A stretch of 64,000 nucleotides of DNA from Diogma glabrata (GCA_963693315.1 OY856187.1:379663306-379727305); one strand, 5' to 3'; counted from the first letter of the stretch, positions 32,231 through 44,715 are shown. The notes: generated by a model not told the origin, from the letters alone. Translations and numbers: made by a program.

Positions 32231-33030
32231 ACAATTATTTGGTTTACATTGTGAGGTTAGTGTGTGTAGTTAGCGGTTTATCGTTCTGACTTGTTTCTCA
32301 TTTATTCTACTAATACGATCCAAATACTACTAATACGATATCAATTGATTGCGATTGCCAATGAAGTTTTCACTTCTGCCGTGCGGTTTTAAGCACACTC
32401 TCTGTTTTTTAGTTTTTAGTTTACCCTACGTTTACGTAACCCTACGCTAGTTTACTAACGTAACCCTAACGTATGCCTTTAGTTTACTAACGTAACCTTG
32501 CAAAATTGTGATTTGCGAAAAGCAAAGCTTTGCCTGAAATTGTTAAATATCAAAACCATTTGCATTTTAAAAGGACAAAAATTTCTCCTGCATTTTAATA
32601 TTTTAAATTATATAACCAAAGGTGGTTAACGGACCTCTGACTGTTGACAGTTGACCTTTAAGAAAATTGTTGTTTGGGTTCCCATACAAAAAACTCAAAA
32701 GATGAAGAAAAATGTTAAGAAAATTTTGAGCTCCCCAGAGGCTCCTCTAGAGCCTCCAATCTGCCTCCCTTCTGGAGGTCTCTTTACAAAAACACTTAAA
32801 TTTTGGACTGATTCTCGTGTAAGAGTGTGAAGTTCACATTCACAATGTGAACACGACATCACTCATGGCCTCGCGGGCAATAATATCACTGACTTACATT
32901 TCAGTGGCTTTGAAATAATAACGCAACGAGTGTCTAATATCGCGCAATCGTAATATTGTGAAATAATAAAACTCAACTTAATATTCGAATATAGTTTATG
33001 AACTTCAGGTCCAAGTGAAAATGGCATCAT
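32231..33030. other. No gene; short degenerate repeat at 32415-32505
   Basis: TAGTTTACTAACGTAACCCT-type units occur about three times in 90 bases (32415-32505). Otherwise no feature is recognised. A 92-codon minus-strand frame (32863-33141) has no recognisable domain. Confidence 0.4.
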
Positions 33031-33059
33031 CTTCTTCAGATAAAGTTGTTGTGTGGAAA

Positions 33060-33410
33060 TGTATTTGAGCACACGATCATGAAAATTCGGGGTCTTTGGC
33101 ATCAGGCAGTAATCCCCTTCAAACACAGGCTCAAAATTCAAAATAAAATTATCAAATTTCGGAATAAGTATATCGTAGCTTGCAAAAACAATTTGTACAA
33201 GGCGGTCATGTTGTTAGAGAGGCTGAATTCATCGACAAATTGGATGATTTATTTGTCATCGCGGCGTGGACTCAATGATGGACTTGGTGTTTTTTAGGAT
33301 CGGCAAACGACAGGCTGAACGCAAATATGATGAAGAATTAAGATGCAAACGCCAAGCTAGCAATTTTGCAACAGTTGGTGTTTGTTTTCGAGATTCACGC
33401 AAATAAGTTT
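33060..33410 (+). pseudogene. Broken copy of an uncharacterised arthropod protein (KLDDLF-type)
   Basis: In successive frames it reads GLWHQAVIPFKHRLKIQNKI, then REAEFIDKLDDLFVIAAW, then GKRQAERKYDEELRCKRQAS. The order of an FW..A.IP....(I/V)..K.....Y stretch, a FI.KLDDLFDIAH-like stretch and an (E)R.YDE basic stretch is one I recall from a repetitive family of uncharacterised arthropod proteins often found near transposons. Two frameshifts divide it. Function unknown; the family link is from memory and not searched. Confidence 0.35.
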
Positions 33411-33451
33411 TTTTTAGTATTTAGTTCAACTGAACCGATGACGCACACCAA

Positions 33452-33742
33452 ATGGAAGTTGATGAAATTGAGGTTTATTTTCCGCGATCGCTCCGATCCT
33501 CAAAGGAACAAAAGCCTCTGTTGAATCTATTACCAGACGAATTATATCTGAAAGAAACTGTAGAATCAGAAGAAAGTCGCAGAGTTTGTAAAGAAAAACC
33601 CACAAGTAACATAAATAATTCATCTAATATGTTTGAATATTGGTATAACATCAAAATTCTTCTTTTCCAGTTCGATACAGAGAATATCTTCGTAGTGCAT
33701 TGGTCTGCCGGAATGAAGACGAGTTTCAAGACTTGCTATTAG
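33452..33742 (+). CDS. Hypothetical frame
   Basis: 96 codons starting EVDEIEVYFPRSLRSSKEQK, with an acidic/basic mix that is unusual for chance AT-rich sequence in its first 60 residues. The remainder is hydrophobic and less convincing. A second frame continues the similarity-free reading from 33700 (RNEDEFQDLLLVIANYK). It may be the continuation of the broken gene just upstream. No recognised domain. Confidence 0.25.
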   Translation: MEVDEIEVYFPRSLRSSKEQKPLLNLLPDELYLKETVESEESRRVCKEKPTSNINNSSNMFEYWYNIKILLFQFDTENIFVVHWSAGMKTSFKTCY

Positions 33743-33909
33743 TAATCGCCAATTATAAGGCGCAATTCCTAATAAGTGACATAAACAAACTTATCCAATC
33801 TTATTTTTTTTATATACGGTATTTCTGCAGCTGTTACCCACTCTCCTTTCCTCCAACCAAACTTCTGTTCAATAATTTCTACACGGAACCTAACAAAATT
33901 GGCCCGTAG

Positions 33910-34737
33910 AAGCTATCAATATCTAGAATACGTACACCAAAAATAAACTAAGGAGTATGCAACACACAGAATCAAGAGAACAGTGGAACACGCATTATAC
34001 GAAAACGCTATATTTGTGACATTTGGTGTCATAGATTTAATGCTAGATGAGTCAAATGATTATGAAAACAGGATAGGTAGAACAAATTTTTCAGCTTTGA
34101 ATTGAAAATAATACACACAATACAATGCTTTGATCTCATACAACATCGTATGTCTACACTCTACAGCAATGTAAGTAAGATATTTAAAGAAAGAATAAAA
34201 TTATTCTAGTAGTAGTTTCCAGTTGTAGTTTCTTATAAATTTAGTATATTTAGAATGTTAATACCGTGCTCGTCACGAGGTGAAGGAGGTTCTGTTTTAA
34301 CAAAAAAATTTGATTGAGTTTATTCATATAACTATTCTATCTATTTTTTTATCTTTTAAATATACTTTTACTCTAGTATCAAAATGCTTACAATTTTCTT
34401 ATATTCGAGTTCTCTTTGCGCTGCTTAAAATTTCATTGACAAGTTAAACAAAATATTTTTTCTATTTTGCGTCTAAAATAAAGTCATTTCGACACCCAAA
34501 TGTGTATCGAAATGGCTTTCATTACGAAACGTAAAAGTTTTGTCTTTCAAGGTTGGTCACATTGGTCATTCAAACGTCAGTGAACATTAAAACGAATAAC
34601 TATGTAAATAAAATTAATCAGATTATCTAAATTAGTGTTAAATATTTAATCAATTAAAATAATTAGTTATAATAACAAAATTTCAAATTGACTATTTTTT
34701 AATAAAATACATATTTTTTAAAATTTCAAGACAAAAA
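33910..34737. other. No gene recognised
   Basis: AT-rich. A short inverted motif around 34480-34520 (CATTTCGACAC ... GTGTATCGAAATG) could form a hairpin. Nothing else is seen. Confidence 0.35.
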
Positions 34738-35157
34738 ATGCAAAATAGAAAAAATAGTATAAAAAAATCGTTTCATAAGACGTTTTATCGCACTTATCCT
34801 TTAAAAAACTTACCGCTGCGCTGGTCGTTTTCTAAACAGATTGCGTGCGATAAAATCGCCGATTATGAAACTAGTTTCTTAATATACTACTTTCATTTCG
34901 TGCCTAATCGTAAGAACAAATTTTTTATTTTTCTAACTTCACTCCTTTGCAGGAGAAAATCATATTTTTTTTTACTTAACTTGCAGAAGAAGAAAAATTT
35001 GTACTTTTCCGTCGTCGGTTTCATTTACCGTTTATGCTTCAATATTTTTATAGAGATTTGTTTTCTCTGCAAACATATTGATTATTATTTTAATTACTCC
35101 ACCCCTACATGTTATTTGAATAGTCAGTTATTCCTCGAGTATGTGGTATTGCTCTGA
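34738..35157 (+). CDS. Hypothetical 139-codon frame
   Basis: The longest non-repeat frame of this stretch, beginning MQNRKNSIKKSFHKTFYRTY. It is rich in K, F, Y and L, which AT-rich non-coding DNA also gives. There is no recognised domain, no upstream promoter-like signal and no splice signals. It may be spurious. Confidence 0.2.
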   Translation: MQNRKNSIKKSFHKTFYRTYPLKNLPLRWSFSKQIACDKIADYETSFLIYYFHFVPNRKNKFFIFLTSLLCRRKSYFFLLNLQKKKNLYFSVVGFIYRLCFNIFIEICFLCKHIDYYFNYSTPTCYLNSQLFLEYVVLL

Positions 35158-35754
35158 AACTTGGCCAATAAATAAAAGTTGTACCATGCTTATAGCTCCT
35201 TTTTCTCCATTGGGATTTGTTTTGCAATGTTTATATTTACAATCACAAATTATTTTATTCAATTATAAATTAAAATTTATTTCAGATTTCTTATGCAAAA
35301 TTTTTTCTCCTGCAGATTTAAAAAACTCGTAATAATTGTATATTTTGTATCAAAATATTATTTTGAATCAAGTAAAAAAGTTATGTACGACTATGGGACA
35401 AAAATGTATCTCAGATAACAAAACCAACAAGAAAAATACGATTTGACAATTTTCCATGCACGCCAAAAATTGGTTATGTTGATCGGTTATAGAAATTTTT
35501 GATGATTTAAAATTTTAAGGAACAGGAACGGCGTAGAAATAAAAAAAAATTTTTTGCAGTGGTGTTTACAACATTAACTATTATATTTACAAAAATTGAT
35601 AGGTCACAAACCTGATGTCAAATTAGTTGCAAGCTCTCAAAATAAAAATTTTACCCTTTTTTCTAAACTTTTACGTAAAATGCATTAAAAGCAAGCAGTG
35701 ATTCTGAGAAAATCAAAACATGTACAGTTAAGTTTTAATTTTTTAGTTTGTTAA
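35158..35754. other. No gene recognised
   Basis: AT-rich sequence with short frames only. Confidence 0.35.
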
Positions 35755-35925
35755 GTCGCCTAGTGGTTAACACGCTCAACTCAAACTGAGAGGACTAGAA
35801 TTCGACTGCCATCTAGGTCAAAGTATTTTTAGGCCAAACACTAACAAAGATCATCACATAGAGTTTTCAATCAACATATAGTCAACCAATGTGGTTGATA
35901 AATTGGAAAAATATGGGTGTGGTCA
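35755..35925 (+). repeat. tRNA-like SINE
   Basis: GTCGCCTAGTGGTTAACACG is a good A box. CTCAACTCAAACTGAG can fold as an anticodon arm, and GAATTCGACTGCC is a weak B box. The downstream TTTTCAATCAAC ... CCAATGTGGTTGAT segment is shared with 25660-25705. Together they suggest a tRNA-derived SINE with a family-specific body. Confidence 0.5.
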
Positions 35926-38559
35926 CCTATATATGTATTACTAATCGATTAACATTAAGTTTTTAGGTGAAAATCGACCGTAAAATTAAGCTTGACATAA
36001 AAAAATAAACATTTTTTTATTCTGTTGCGCAAAGATTTTTGAATCAGCGTAACACAATAAAACAGTTTGGTTAATTGTATTTAAATCTGAAATAAATATT
36101 TCCTAATTGTATTTTATAAATACAAAAGAAAACCAATTTTACAAAAAAAAATTGACAACATTTTCCTTGTCATTTAAGATTACATAAATTCTTCATACTA
36201 ATGCGCATGTTCCTTTTACGAATAATAAAGAAAACAAAGACATACATACCATGACTTCATTTGAAAGAAATTTTCAATGTTTAAAAATAGTATTTTATTA
36301 TTGTTTTTTGGTTTCTCATTCGTAAAAAATTTTATTTTTTGCGTTATAGTTAAGTGACCAGATGTACTCCTTTCGGGAGAACAGCATTCTTTTGAGCAGC
36401 TTTGTACTCCTTTATATACCGTACTCCTTGTGTACTCCTTTTGGCAAATTTTTACTCCTTGTACTCCTCAAATATTCGAAATTGTACTTCTCGAGAATTT
36501 GAAATAGAATTTCAAACAAGCAATTGCTGAGGTCATTCTGATTCTAAAAGATTTTAAAGATATGTGTTCATGAAGATTGACTAAATAATTTATCCGAATA
36601 TCTGTCGAACCCAAAAGCAGTAGATTGGAGGAATAAAATCCGAGAGCAACACAATAATTTTCTAAAGAGATTTTGAATTTTTATAAAACCTGCTCAAACT
36701 ATATGGAGCAATGGACTGATAGGATTAGTGTTTTCATCTAATTATCTTGGACTTCGTTACAAAAACAAATAAAACTATAAAAGTTTTCGAAAAATATTAT
36801 CAGTTGTTGGACGAAATAATGATGATGTGGACGATTACAATAGTTGGTATAAGATTTTTCTTTGTTTAAAACAGAACACATAGCATTCACATTTCATTTT
36901 TGCTTTGTCTCTTCCCGGTATTAACACCAGGGTAGAAAAAACGGGAATCCGGGAAATTCCAATTAAATTTAACTTAAAATATACCTGCGAACAAGTTGTG
37001 GTTGTTTTCGTGAAAATCAAAAGCCTTACAAGTCGATTCAGTCGACCAGTAAATCTATGAATAAAATGAAGTAGTAAGAAAACAGGAAATTATTTATTTT
37101 ATTATTTTCAACATTAACAATTTGGCAGATTATGTTTGTGATTTAAAAATAAAGTACCTGGATATTTTAAAAGTATTGTGACGATTATGGACTACGATTG
37201 AAAATACTCTTTAGAGAAAATAGTTTCACTAAAAGAATATAAAACACCTGAATAAACATAACGATAACAAAAACAAAATAACACGCAACAGGAAGTTGTT
37301 GTTTATCTTATAAGAAAAGAAACGCAGTCGATTAGAGAATAGGTAAATAAACAAATTAGAAATAATAAATTTCAATCTCACACCTGTAGGTGAACATTTG
37401 ATGATCGTGTTATTGCGTTTTTGTTCATAAAGGTCGGTTGTTTTTCTGGAAGTTTGTAGATTGCTTCGTCTAGTATATGACAGGTCGTATTAGGAATGGA
37501 AAGTCAGCATTAAATTGAAAGCGATACAAATAGTTTTTAATTATAACGGTAAACAAGTGAGTTCTAAGTTAGCGGAGACACAAGTTAGTCACAATATAAG
37601 GGGAATAAAATAACATAAGAGATTATGTTATGTCGTCGACTGGTGATCGATGACGCAATTGTATAAAATCCTTGGTTTGGTCATACACGATTTTCTCTTA
37701 CGTACCGAAATTGCCTTCGCATAAGTTTTTGTAATCGTTTTTCCTTCTGTCCTATACATATGGTCTTATACTCAATCCATGGTCGTCGTTTTCTATATTG
37801 TCCTCCACCAAAAATTTTTGATCACATAAATAGTTGTATAGTCTTTCTCCAATATAATTTTATAAACGTTAATCGTTATCAAATTGTTATAAAAACGGTT
37901 GGTTATTCTCATTGATCAATACTCCTGTTAATTACATATATAAGTCGGTCATAGGTTTTGTAAATAGTTTATTTCATTTCAAAAATTTTCTAATATACAA
38001 ACTAGTAGTACGTATTTCATAGTGGGTAAAATAATTTACTTCGAAAGTACGAAAAACTGCATTATCATTTTCGGTATTAATTACTTACAAATACCAAATG
38101 TAACCTAGCCTTTTTCTCTTAATTTTCATTTTCGCTATTGTGACTCTTGGTTCTTCTTCGATATAGTTTTTGTTGCTGTTGCCGCGCTGTCATTTTATTA
38201 GACAGACATATTTTAATTTTATTTGGGTTGCTGATTTTAAACAAAATACGATGGGTGCATGTGTTAGCTTTCTTTGATAAAATTTAATAATTCCGGAGAG
38301 TAAAAAAACCAAGAAAAATCCCATAAAAAGTAGTGGTTATATGTTAGTGGGGACGAAAATCGCTGTTTATTAGTTCACCGTTGATCAAAATCATTTATCA
38401 TGGCGGTCAGGTGGGGATAAAGTTGGATCATAGAATATGGAGGCCTGTGGACAAGCAATGATCGTGATTGAAATTACATTGGAGCCGTGTACCACTTAAA
38501 TGTTTTCTTTGGTTTATTACCAACTTTTGAGTACCATTATATTAATTTTTCTACTTGTT
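35926..38559. other. No gene recognised; short TACTCCTT array at 36361-36475
   Basis: Mostly unique-looking AT-rich sequence without identifiable transposons, unlike the rest of the window. TACTCCTT or close variants occur about seven times between 36361 and 36475. This is the longest stretch free of recognised repeats and may be host intron or regulatory DNA. Confidence 0.4.
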
Positions 38560-39560
38560 AACTTTCATAACCGGTTGATCAAATAGCAAAACAAGAGGAG
38601 TTCAATGTTTTACATAAGTGTCGTTAATCAATTTGTGTAACAAATTCAACCCTTAAATATAATAGAATAAACGAAAATACTAAAACGACAATCACTAAAG
38701 TTAAGAGTCAACCATGGCTACTTACGATTCAATTTACATTCTATTGTGTGAAATTACATGGAGGTGGGAATAGGAATAATTTGATCAACCCTTGCGGGTG
38801 AATAATAATTTTCCTGATGTCAAGTAAGATCAGAGTCAGAACTAGAACAATTTGTGTACCCGAAATGGGTAGTTATTTATTTATTATTGTGTTAAAATAA
38901 CTTAACTGTTTGTGAGAGTAGCTTTTGTTATACTTGTGGTGTCAACCTAAATTAAAAAAAAATCATAAATAGAACAATTTATTTATCCATTATGGTTTGC
39001 TAATTTTCGGTCATAGTGTTCGATGAAATTAAATTTTAATTAACAACAATTGAATTAGCCATATTGGTATCCATTTGTATAAAGTGTTAAACTAAATATA
39101 GGAATGATATAATTTAAAGATCCATTCCTGCGATTTATTGATTAATGTGTTCGAAGCAGTTAAAGTTAGATATCGAACCATTTAATTAACCATAATGGTT
39201 CACTAATTTGTCATTTATAGTGTAAAATTAAATATAAAAAAACAACAAATAAGTAGTATCTAGAACAATTTAATTAAACCTTGGCCATTATTGATTAGTT
39301 ATTGTGTAAACTATTGCAGAGTATGATTAGATCAATTAAATTAAACACGGCAGGTTATCAATTTTTTTCTTTTTATTGTGTTAAAATAGGCTAAACAAAA
39401 AAAAAAGAGAAAACTTAAATTTAGAACAATGACATTAACCATTGTATTTGCTAACTGTTTTATGTGTTAAGTTATATTATAATAAAATAGAACAATTTGA
39501 GTAGCTACTTTGTTTCATAATTTTTTTTATTGTGGTGCTGAACTATATTCGTCTGTAAAC
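38560..39560 (+). repeat. Degenerate periodic array (~60-130 bp spacing)
   Basis: TAGAACAATTT(A/G)(A/T)TTA followed by CCAT..TGGTT, then ATTGTGTTAAA, recurs near 38844, 38973, 39176, 39272, 39333, 39422 and 39490, with weaker forms from 38610. Spacing varies. It looks like an old, diverged tandem array. Confidence 0.5.
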
Positions 39561-39961
39561 AACCACGATACACCGTTATCAACGTTGTATGACACTATAA
39601 TTTCAACTTTGTCATGATATTATTTCTTTGGTTTATTCTGCGTATAAGCGCCGTTAGTAACCATTGTACCTCTCAACTTGAATTATTCGGGATATACTTC
39701 ATCATTGTCGTGGCGATTATTTTGCGGTTAGCCAACAATAGCAGTAATATCAACCGTGAATTTTACCTAGGCTGTCCACCGCAACTGGAACCTTAATTTG
39801 TTATTTCATCAGTGCTGTGGTGCACTTTCATTCATATCATAAATATCGGCAGTGAATTATACTGCCACCGTTGCCTGCTCTTCATTATTGGGTGAGGACA
39901 AGATGATTGGCTAACAAAAAAATAGGGAGCTATAGGAGTGGGAGCTGGATTAAACCACGAG
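39561..39961 (+). other. Possible untranslated exon ending in a strong splice donor
   Basis: CCACGAG followed by GTGAGTGAT at 39962 is a near-perfect donor. The preceding 400 bases are less AT-rich than the surroundings and contain a 60-codon frame (39614-39796). A 5' UTR exon of a host gene is one explanation. No acceptor or coding exon can be tied to it with confidence. Confidence 0.25.
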
Positions 39962-40029
39962 GTGAGTGATCGATTAAATTTATAGTATTTTTAGGTATGA
40001 TTGATTATATATACGTAGGTAGTTATATG

Positions 40030-40135
40030 CGTGTGTGTACCTGGATGTGTGGCTGTGGGGGATGTATGAGCGAGATTATGTGGTGCCTGCGTGTGTGAGT
40101 CAGATGAGAATATACCAGATCAACTGAGTTTATAT
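40030..40135 (+). repeat. GT-rich low-complexity tract
   Basis: An imperfect GTGTGTG/TGTGGCTGTG-type tract, contrasting with the AT-rich surroundings. A similar tract lies at 41140-41290. Confidence 0.6.
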
Positions 40136-40361
40136 ACACACCCAGTATGTTGTTTGCGGTTATCCTAGGTGGCAGGGACTACTGTCCTTTTATTGTATTT
40201 CCGGAGTTCAACCTGTTTGTCTTTGTTATTTGATCATTTCCCGGACATCAAACCAAGACCCACTGATGTTTGTGGATTCTGGTATTATGATTTAATTTGA
40301 TAAGAAAAAGAAAGGTGGTTATTACTAAACGATGCGGTGATGGTCGACTCTACGCAAATAA

Positions 40362-40661
40362 TTGACCGATAGTAATGTATTACAAACGCATCAATTAAAG
40401 AATCTTCTATCAAATCTAGCACCAGCCAAAGTGGTGTTAAGTGGAATGAATTTAAATAATACCGAAACTTCCTCATCTACTACAACAACTATTAATAATT
40501 GTAGCGGTATTAGCTGTAGCAGCAGTTACATTAATGTCATTAATTTACATCGCTTACTACACGCATCTGACAATAATTCTCAGATAAAAGCCAGGCAATT
40601 TTCCCAAATTGTTTATTTTATAACGACACATTTGGTCTCACTTTTGGCGTTGATTTTATAA
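40362..40661 (+). CDS. Hypothetical Ser/Thr/Asn-rich segment
   Basis: An open stretch without ATG at its start, which could be an internal exon. It contains LKNLLSNLAPAKVVLSGMNL, followed by a TETSSSTTTTINN low-complexity run. The composition resembles disordered parts of insect regulatory proteins, but no domain is recognised and the flanking splice sites are weak. It lies 400 bases downstream of the donor at 39962. Confidence 0.22.
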   Translation: MTDSNVLQTHQLKNLLSNLAPAKVVLSGMNLNNTETSSSTTTTINNCSGISCSSSYINVINLHRLLHASDNNSQIKARQFSQIVYFITTHLVSLLALIL

Positions 40662-41139
40662 TAACTCTCAATTCAGCCCCGTCATCAATGAATTTATGGA
40701 ATAATCAGTTCAAAAAATATTATATTCAAATTATATTTATGGGAAATAATAACATATTAATTGTATCAAAAGGGAATTTATATTCGATATTCTACGATTA
40801 TTTCTTTCGTAATACTAATTATAATGAATCATGCGATTTAATAAAATACCAACCTGTGATAAAGACCAATTAAAAGAAAATTTAACAAAATTAAATTATA
40901 ACGTAGATAATGATATAAACTTGTTGTATTTCTCTTTGACAATTATTTATTCTATTTTCTACAATGTTTTTTTTATTAATTTATTATAGAAGTGTAAATT
41001 CATATTATTTATACAAGCTGAATGTTTATCAACAATAAAATATTAATTTATCAATTTATAAAACTATACAATAAAAGAAAAATTAAGTAATATCCATTAT
41101 TTCTCTGACAGCAATTGACTGATATTGGCTTGTTTCAAG

Positions 41140-41300
41140 TGTGCATGAATGTGGGCATGGAGGTAGATATGTGTGATAGTGTGTATGGGATAATGCGTGT
41201 GTGTATGTGGGTGAGAATGGGTGAGCGTGTGAAGGGCAAGAGCGTGTGAATGTTCGCGTGATTGTGGGGTTGGACGTGGTGATCGCGGTTCTTTCGCCAA
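41140..41300 (+). repeat. GT-rich low-complexity tract
   Basis: GTGTGTATGTGGGTGAGAATGG and variants over about 150 bases. Minus-strand frames through it give HTHTHTHYPIHT-type histidine/threonine repeats that are by-products. Confidence 0.65.
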
Positions 41301-42782
41301 GGTGGTCGCCAGAGTCTCATTTTTTCACTTGTTTTTTTTTCCATTTCCGTATCTATTAGGTAATTCGCTTACATCTCAGGTATTTGTGCTGGAGTAGCAG
41401 GAATTCTAACTCGAATCCAATGCTGAAGCTAGTCGATAAGGTTTTGTAAACCTCATAATATATGCGACCTGTTATGCCGCTTCATTGGTTCGCCAATGAA
41501 ACAGCGCTTCATTACAATTATTACAAGTGATGAATTATTGTGAATATAAGAACAACGAGGAGGAGTAATAAAAGGAGATATATTTTTATAAGATGAAAAA
41601 GTCTTGAACAAATAAAAATTATAACATATAGAAAATCCATTTTTTAAATATTTCAATATATTAATATATTTTTGTTATCCGAGGTTTACATTCGAAACGC
41701 GTAATAATAAAAAATGTATATAAAAAATGTTGTTTGTGAATTTTAATAAAAATAGTTAATCAATATAAATTATAGATTTTATTTAAAAACTATTTAATTG
41801 AAAATGAAATTAATCATACCGAAAAATCAAATAAAATTCATTGCACTTTCTTTTAAAATTCATTGCCTTTTCGGAAGAATAAAATGTAGGTTCAGGTTTG
41901 TGTTTAATGGGCTTTATTCTCTCGTAAATTTGCTTGAAAATAAAATATATCATTAAACACTTACCCAATAAAATACTATTAAATACCCCAACAAATCTTA
42001 AAACATTTCTAAAATTCTAGCAAAGACAAATAATAATATATTAGTCTAAATTAGTCTGAAATGTGACCCAAATAATTACAAACAGTAACATAAGAAAACT
42101 ACAAAATACAGCTGTTGCACCCAACGTCAGATAGTAAAAGTAGTCAAAAGGTCGTACTTATTGTTAGGTAGTGTTTATTGCATTGTTCTAATGTCTCTAA
42201 GTTTTTCATAACATACTGTAAGAGCTTGACCGAGAACTAAAATTCAGATCAAGCTCTAGACCAGGAAATTTAAACAACGGATTTTTTTATTATTTTCCTA
42301 ATCGATTTTGTTTTCTTATTAATCGTTTTTGCATTCAATAATAACTTATATCACTTGTTATTATTTTTTACCTCTCCTTTTTCTTTCACCTTGTAGTACA
42401 TATAGTAGTTTAAGCAGTTCAATGTGCCATTCATGCAGTTTAGGCGTTATTGCGTTCGACTAGTAAAAAAGCTTTTTTTTTTCATTTAAATCTTTTGCAT
42501 TTGAAACCATTATTTATGATTGATGTTTCTTTATTTCTCAAGTTATTCAACAAACAAAATACAGAAGTCATAACACCACCGACGGCTTTCATTAAATCCT
42601 AACCAAATAGATGACAATTCTGGTATTCAATAAATTTCTTAATGAATGTCAAACCAAGTAAGGCTATCAAATTGTCAAGTTCAATAACAACATTACCTTG
42701 TCTTTCCATTTTTAATACAACATTATTTAACAGTTAAATTTCTCAGGCGTTTAAAAAACTCTTTTTTAAGCCTTTGTGAAAA
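41301..42782. other. No gene recognised
   Basis: AT-rich sequence without convincing frames or repeats. Confidence 0.4.
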
Positions 42783-42894
42783 AAATATATTTGAATGGAA
42801 TTATTATTTCTCGGGTTCAATTGTCTCGAGTGACTGCAATCCGTCACTCGAGATAATTGAACCCGAGAAATAATAATTCCATTCAAATATATTT
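42783..42894. repeat. 112-bp palindrome, 52-bp arms
   Basis: The arms begin AAATATATTTGAATGGAATT and meet across an 8-base loop (TGCAATCC) with one mismatch. Flanking TTTGTGAA and TTCACACAAA continue the inverted symmetry imperfectly. It is probably a small foldback/MITE. No matching empty site is seen here. Confidence 0.85.
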
Positions 42895-43479
42895 CACACA
42901 AATTTCACACAAAAGCTTTTAGGTTATCGGTTGTTAGTTTATTGAAAAGCCATTTTAAAATTGAATTTATTAAAACTATATTGTCCTGCTAAGAATAAAA
43001 CACCTGGCAACCTTACAGAGGCTGATCATTCATATTAAAATAATTAATTAAATTAAGTTGTAAGCTCGACCAGAACATTAATTGAATTAATAAATAATAC
43101 AAGTGAGGTACATTGGTTGACACCCTGCACTCTTTACTGGGAGACTAATAACAAAAAAATTCTCATTTACATTTGCATATCTCAAAATCCGATGATTTAA
43201 TATAATTCCATTTGCAGAATTATAAAAAAACTATCCAATTTTAAAATGCGGTTTTGTGTTTTTATACGATTCAAATAATATAATACAAAACAAAACAATT
43301 TAAAATTATCAGGGTCAGTGACTAGATATGGAAAGATTGTAGATGAGATTTATTTCATATAACTAAAGACGGAACTATATGCATATGTAATAATCCGCAT
43401 TGAGTCTCCCCTATTGACATATAATAACACATACCACTGACAGCTAAAGGGGGCTGGTAGATAAACTCTATTCAGTCAA
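42895..43479. other. No gene recognised
   Basis: AT-rich sequence, nothing recognised. Confidence 0.35.
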
Positions 43480-43830
43480 GGGTAGAAACTTCAAATCTTA
43501 GTTATAAAATATGCCTTGATAGTGACAAGCTTTTGCTTGCTCGAAGAAACAAGCTTTAATATAACTTAATCAATGTGGAAGAGTGATATTGGCATTAGCC
43601 AATTTTGCCTTATTTTAGTTTACTTCCTAGAAATTTTTGATTTTTTTATCTACTACATCTCATAATGCGAAATATTGGTCTATGTAAAATTTTATTATTT
43701 AAAAAGAAGGCTAAACAAATTTGCGTTCATCAACACATAGAACACATGTGATTGTGAGACCTACTTCCTGAAAGGTTTCTATGTGTTGTACATATTGTAA
43801 TTCCTATTACGCAGCTTTTTTATTCTAATA
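43480..43830 (+). repeat. Helitron-associated block with LINE-B tail fragment
   Basis: CTTTTGCTTGCTCGAAGAAAC, CATAATGCGAAATATTGGTCT and TGAGACCTACTTCCTGAAAGG-type sequence match the 44060-44715 block in order. It ends with a LINE-B-like CTATGTGTTGTACATATTG. Confidence 0.5.
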
Positions 43831-44059
43831 ATGTTTAAACCTAAAAGGCACCTTTTTTTTTCATGTTTTGTGGCACAGCAGGTACACGTTAAAGGTTAAA
43901 CCAGAACATTTTTAAAAAGTCGTCTAAATTTAAAATAAAGAAATTTGATAATTCATAGTCAGCTTGCAGATAAAGTTATTCTTTATGTAGTTTAAATTTG
44001 CCGTTAATAAAATTAAAGGTGATCTACTTATAGATTACCTTTTTCCGCATGGACGGATC

Positions 44060-44715
44060 AGTTTTTATTGTTTTGAAATTTTTTTTATTTTTGATCTTCG
44101 GGTGTGACAATCCCGCGTACTCCAGTCCCTGCTATTGACATAGGAGTTAACGTGAGATATCACATACCACTGGCAATAGCAGTGAGATATCACTAGCCAA
44201 GGTGACATCTTAGGGGTGGTGGCGGATGAACGGTATTCAGTCAACGGCAGCACCCTTAATCTTAGCTGTAAAATAATCCTTGATGATGAGACGCTATTGT
44301 TTCCTTAAAGAAACGAGCCTTCATATAACTATGTGTGGGCTTTAATCATTAAGAAAGACGGTGCGTCACAGGATCAAGGAATATGCAACCAGCTGGATTA
44401 TTGGCAACTAAATTTTTGTTTTGTTTCAGCAAATTTTTGTAAAAATTTGCTATTTACTTTTTAATTTACTTTTATTTTCTCTATTCTATCATAAAATATT
44501 GGCCTATGTCATATTTTGTCAGTAATAGGATTTTTTGTTTAGTTATCCATTCTTTAACAAAAAATATAAAAAAACAAAATAAGAAAAATTTACGTCCATC
44601 AACAGCTTTGAACGTATGTGGTTGTAGGACCTTGGTCTTAAAAGGTTTTTATGTGTTATTGTGACACATATTGTAATTCCTACTACACAGCACATTTTAT
44701 TAAAAAAAAAAAAAA
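44060..44715 (+). repeat. Helitron-associated block ending in a LINE-B tail and poly(A)
   Basis: The fullest copy of the block: GGGTGTGACAATCCCGCGTA, GTTAACGTGAGATATCACAT (with the same GAGATATCACT repeated 40 bases later), CGAGCCTTCATATAACTATG, then ATGTGTTATTGTGACACATA and CACATTTTATT followed by about 15 A. The poly(A) indicates that this version moved, or was ended, by LINE machinery. Confidence 0.6.

Noticed and set aside
32440..32480. Telomere-like TAACCCTAACG
   Set aside because: Only one or two units occur, within a longer TAGTTTACTAACGTAACCCT repeat, so this is not a telomeric array.
41097..41344. His/Thr-rich frames (HTHTHTHYPIHT)
   Set aside because: Antisense translation of a GT-rich low-complexity tract.
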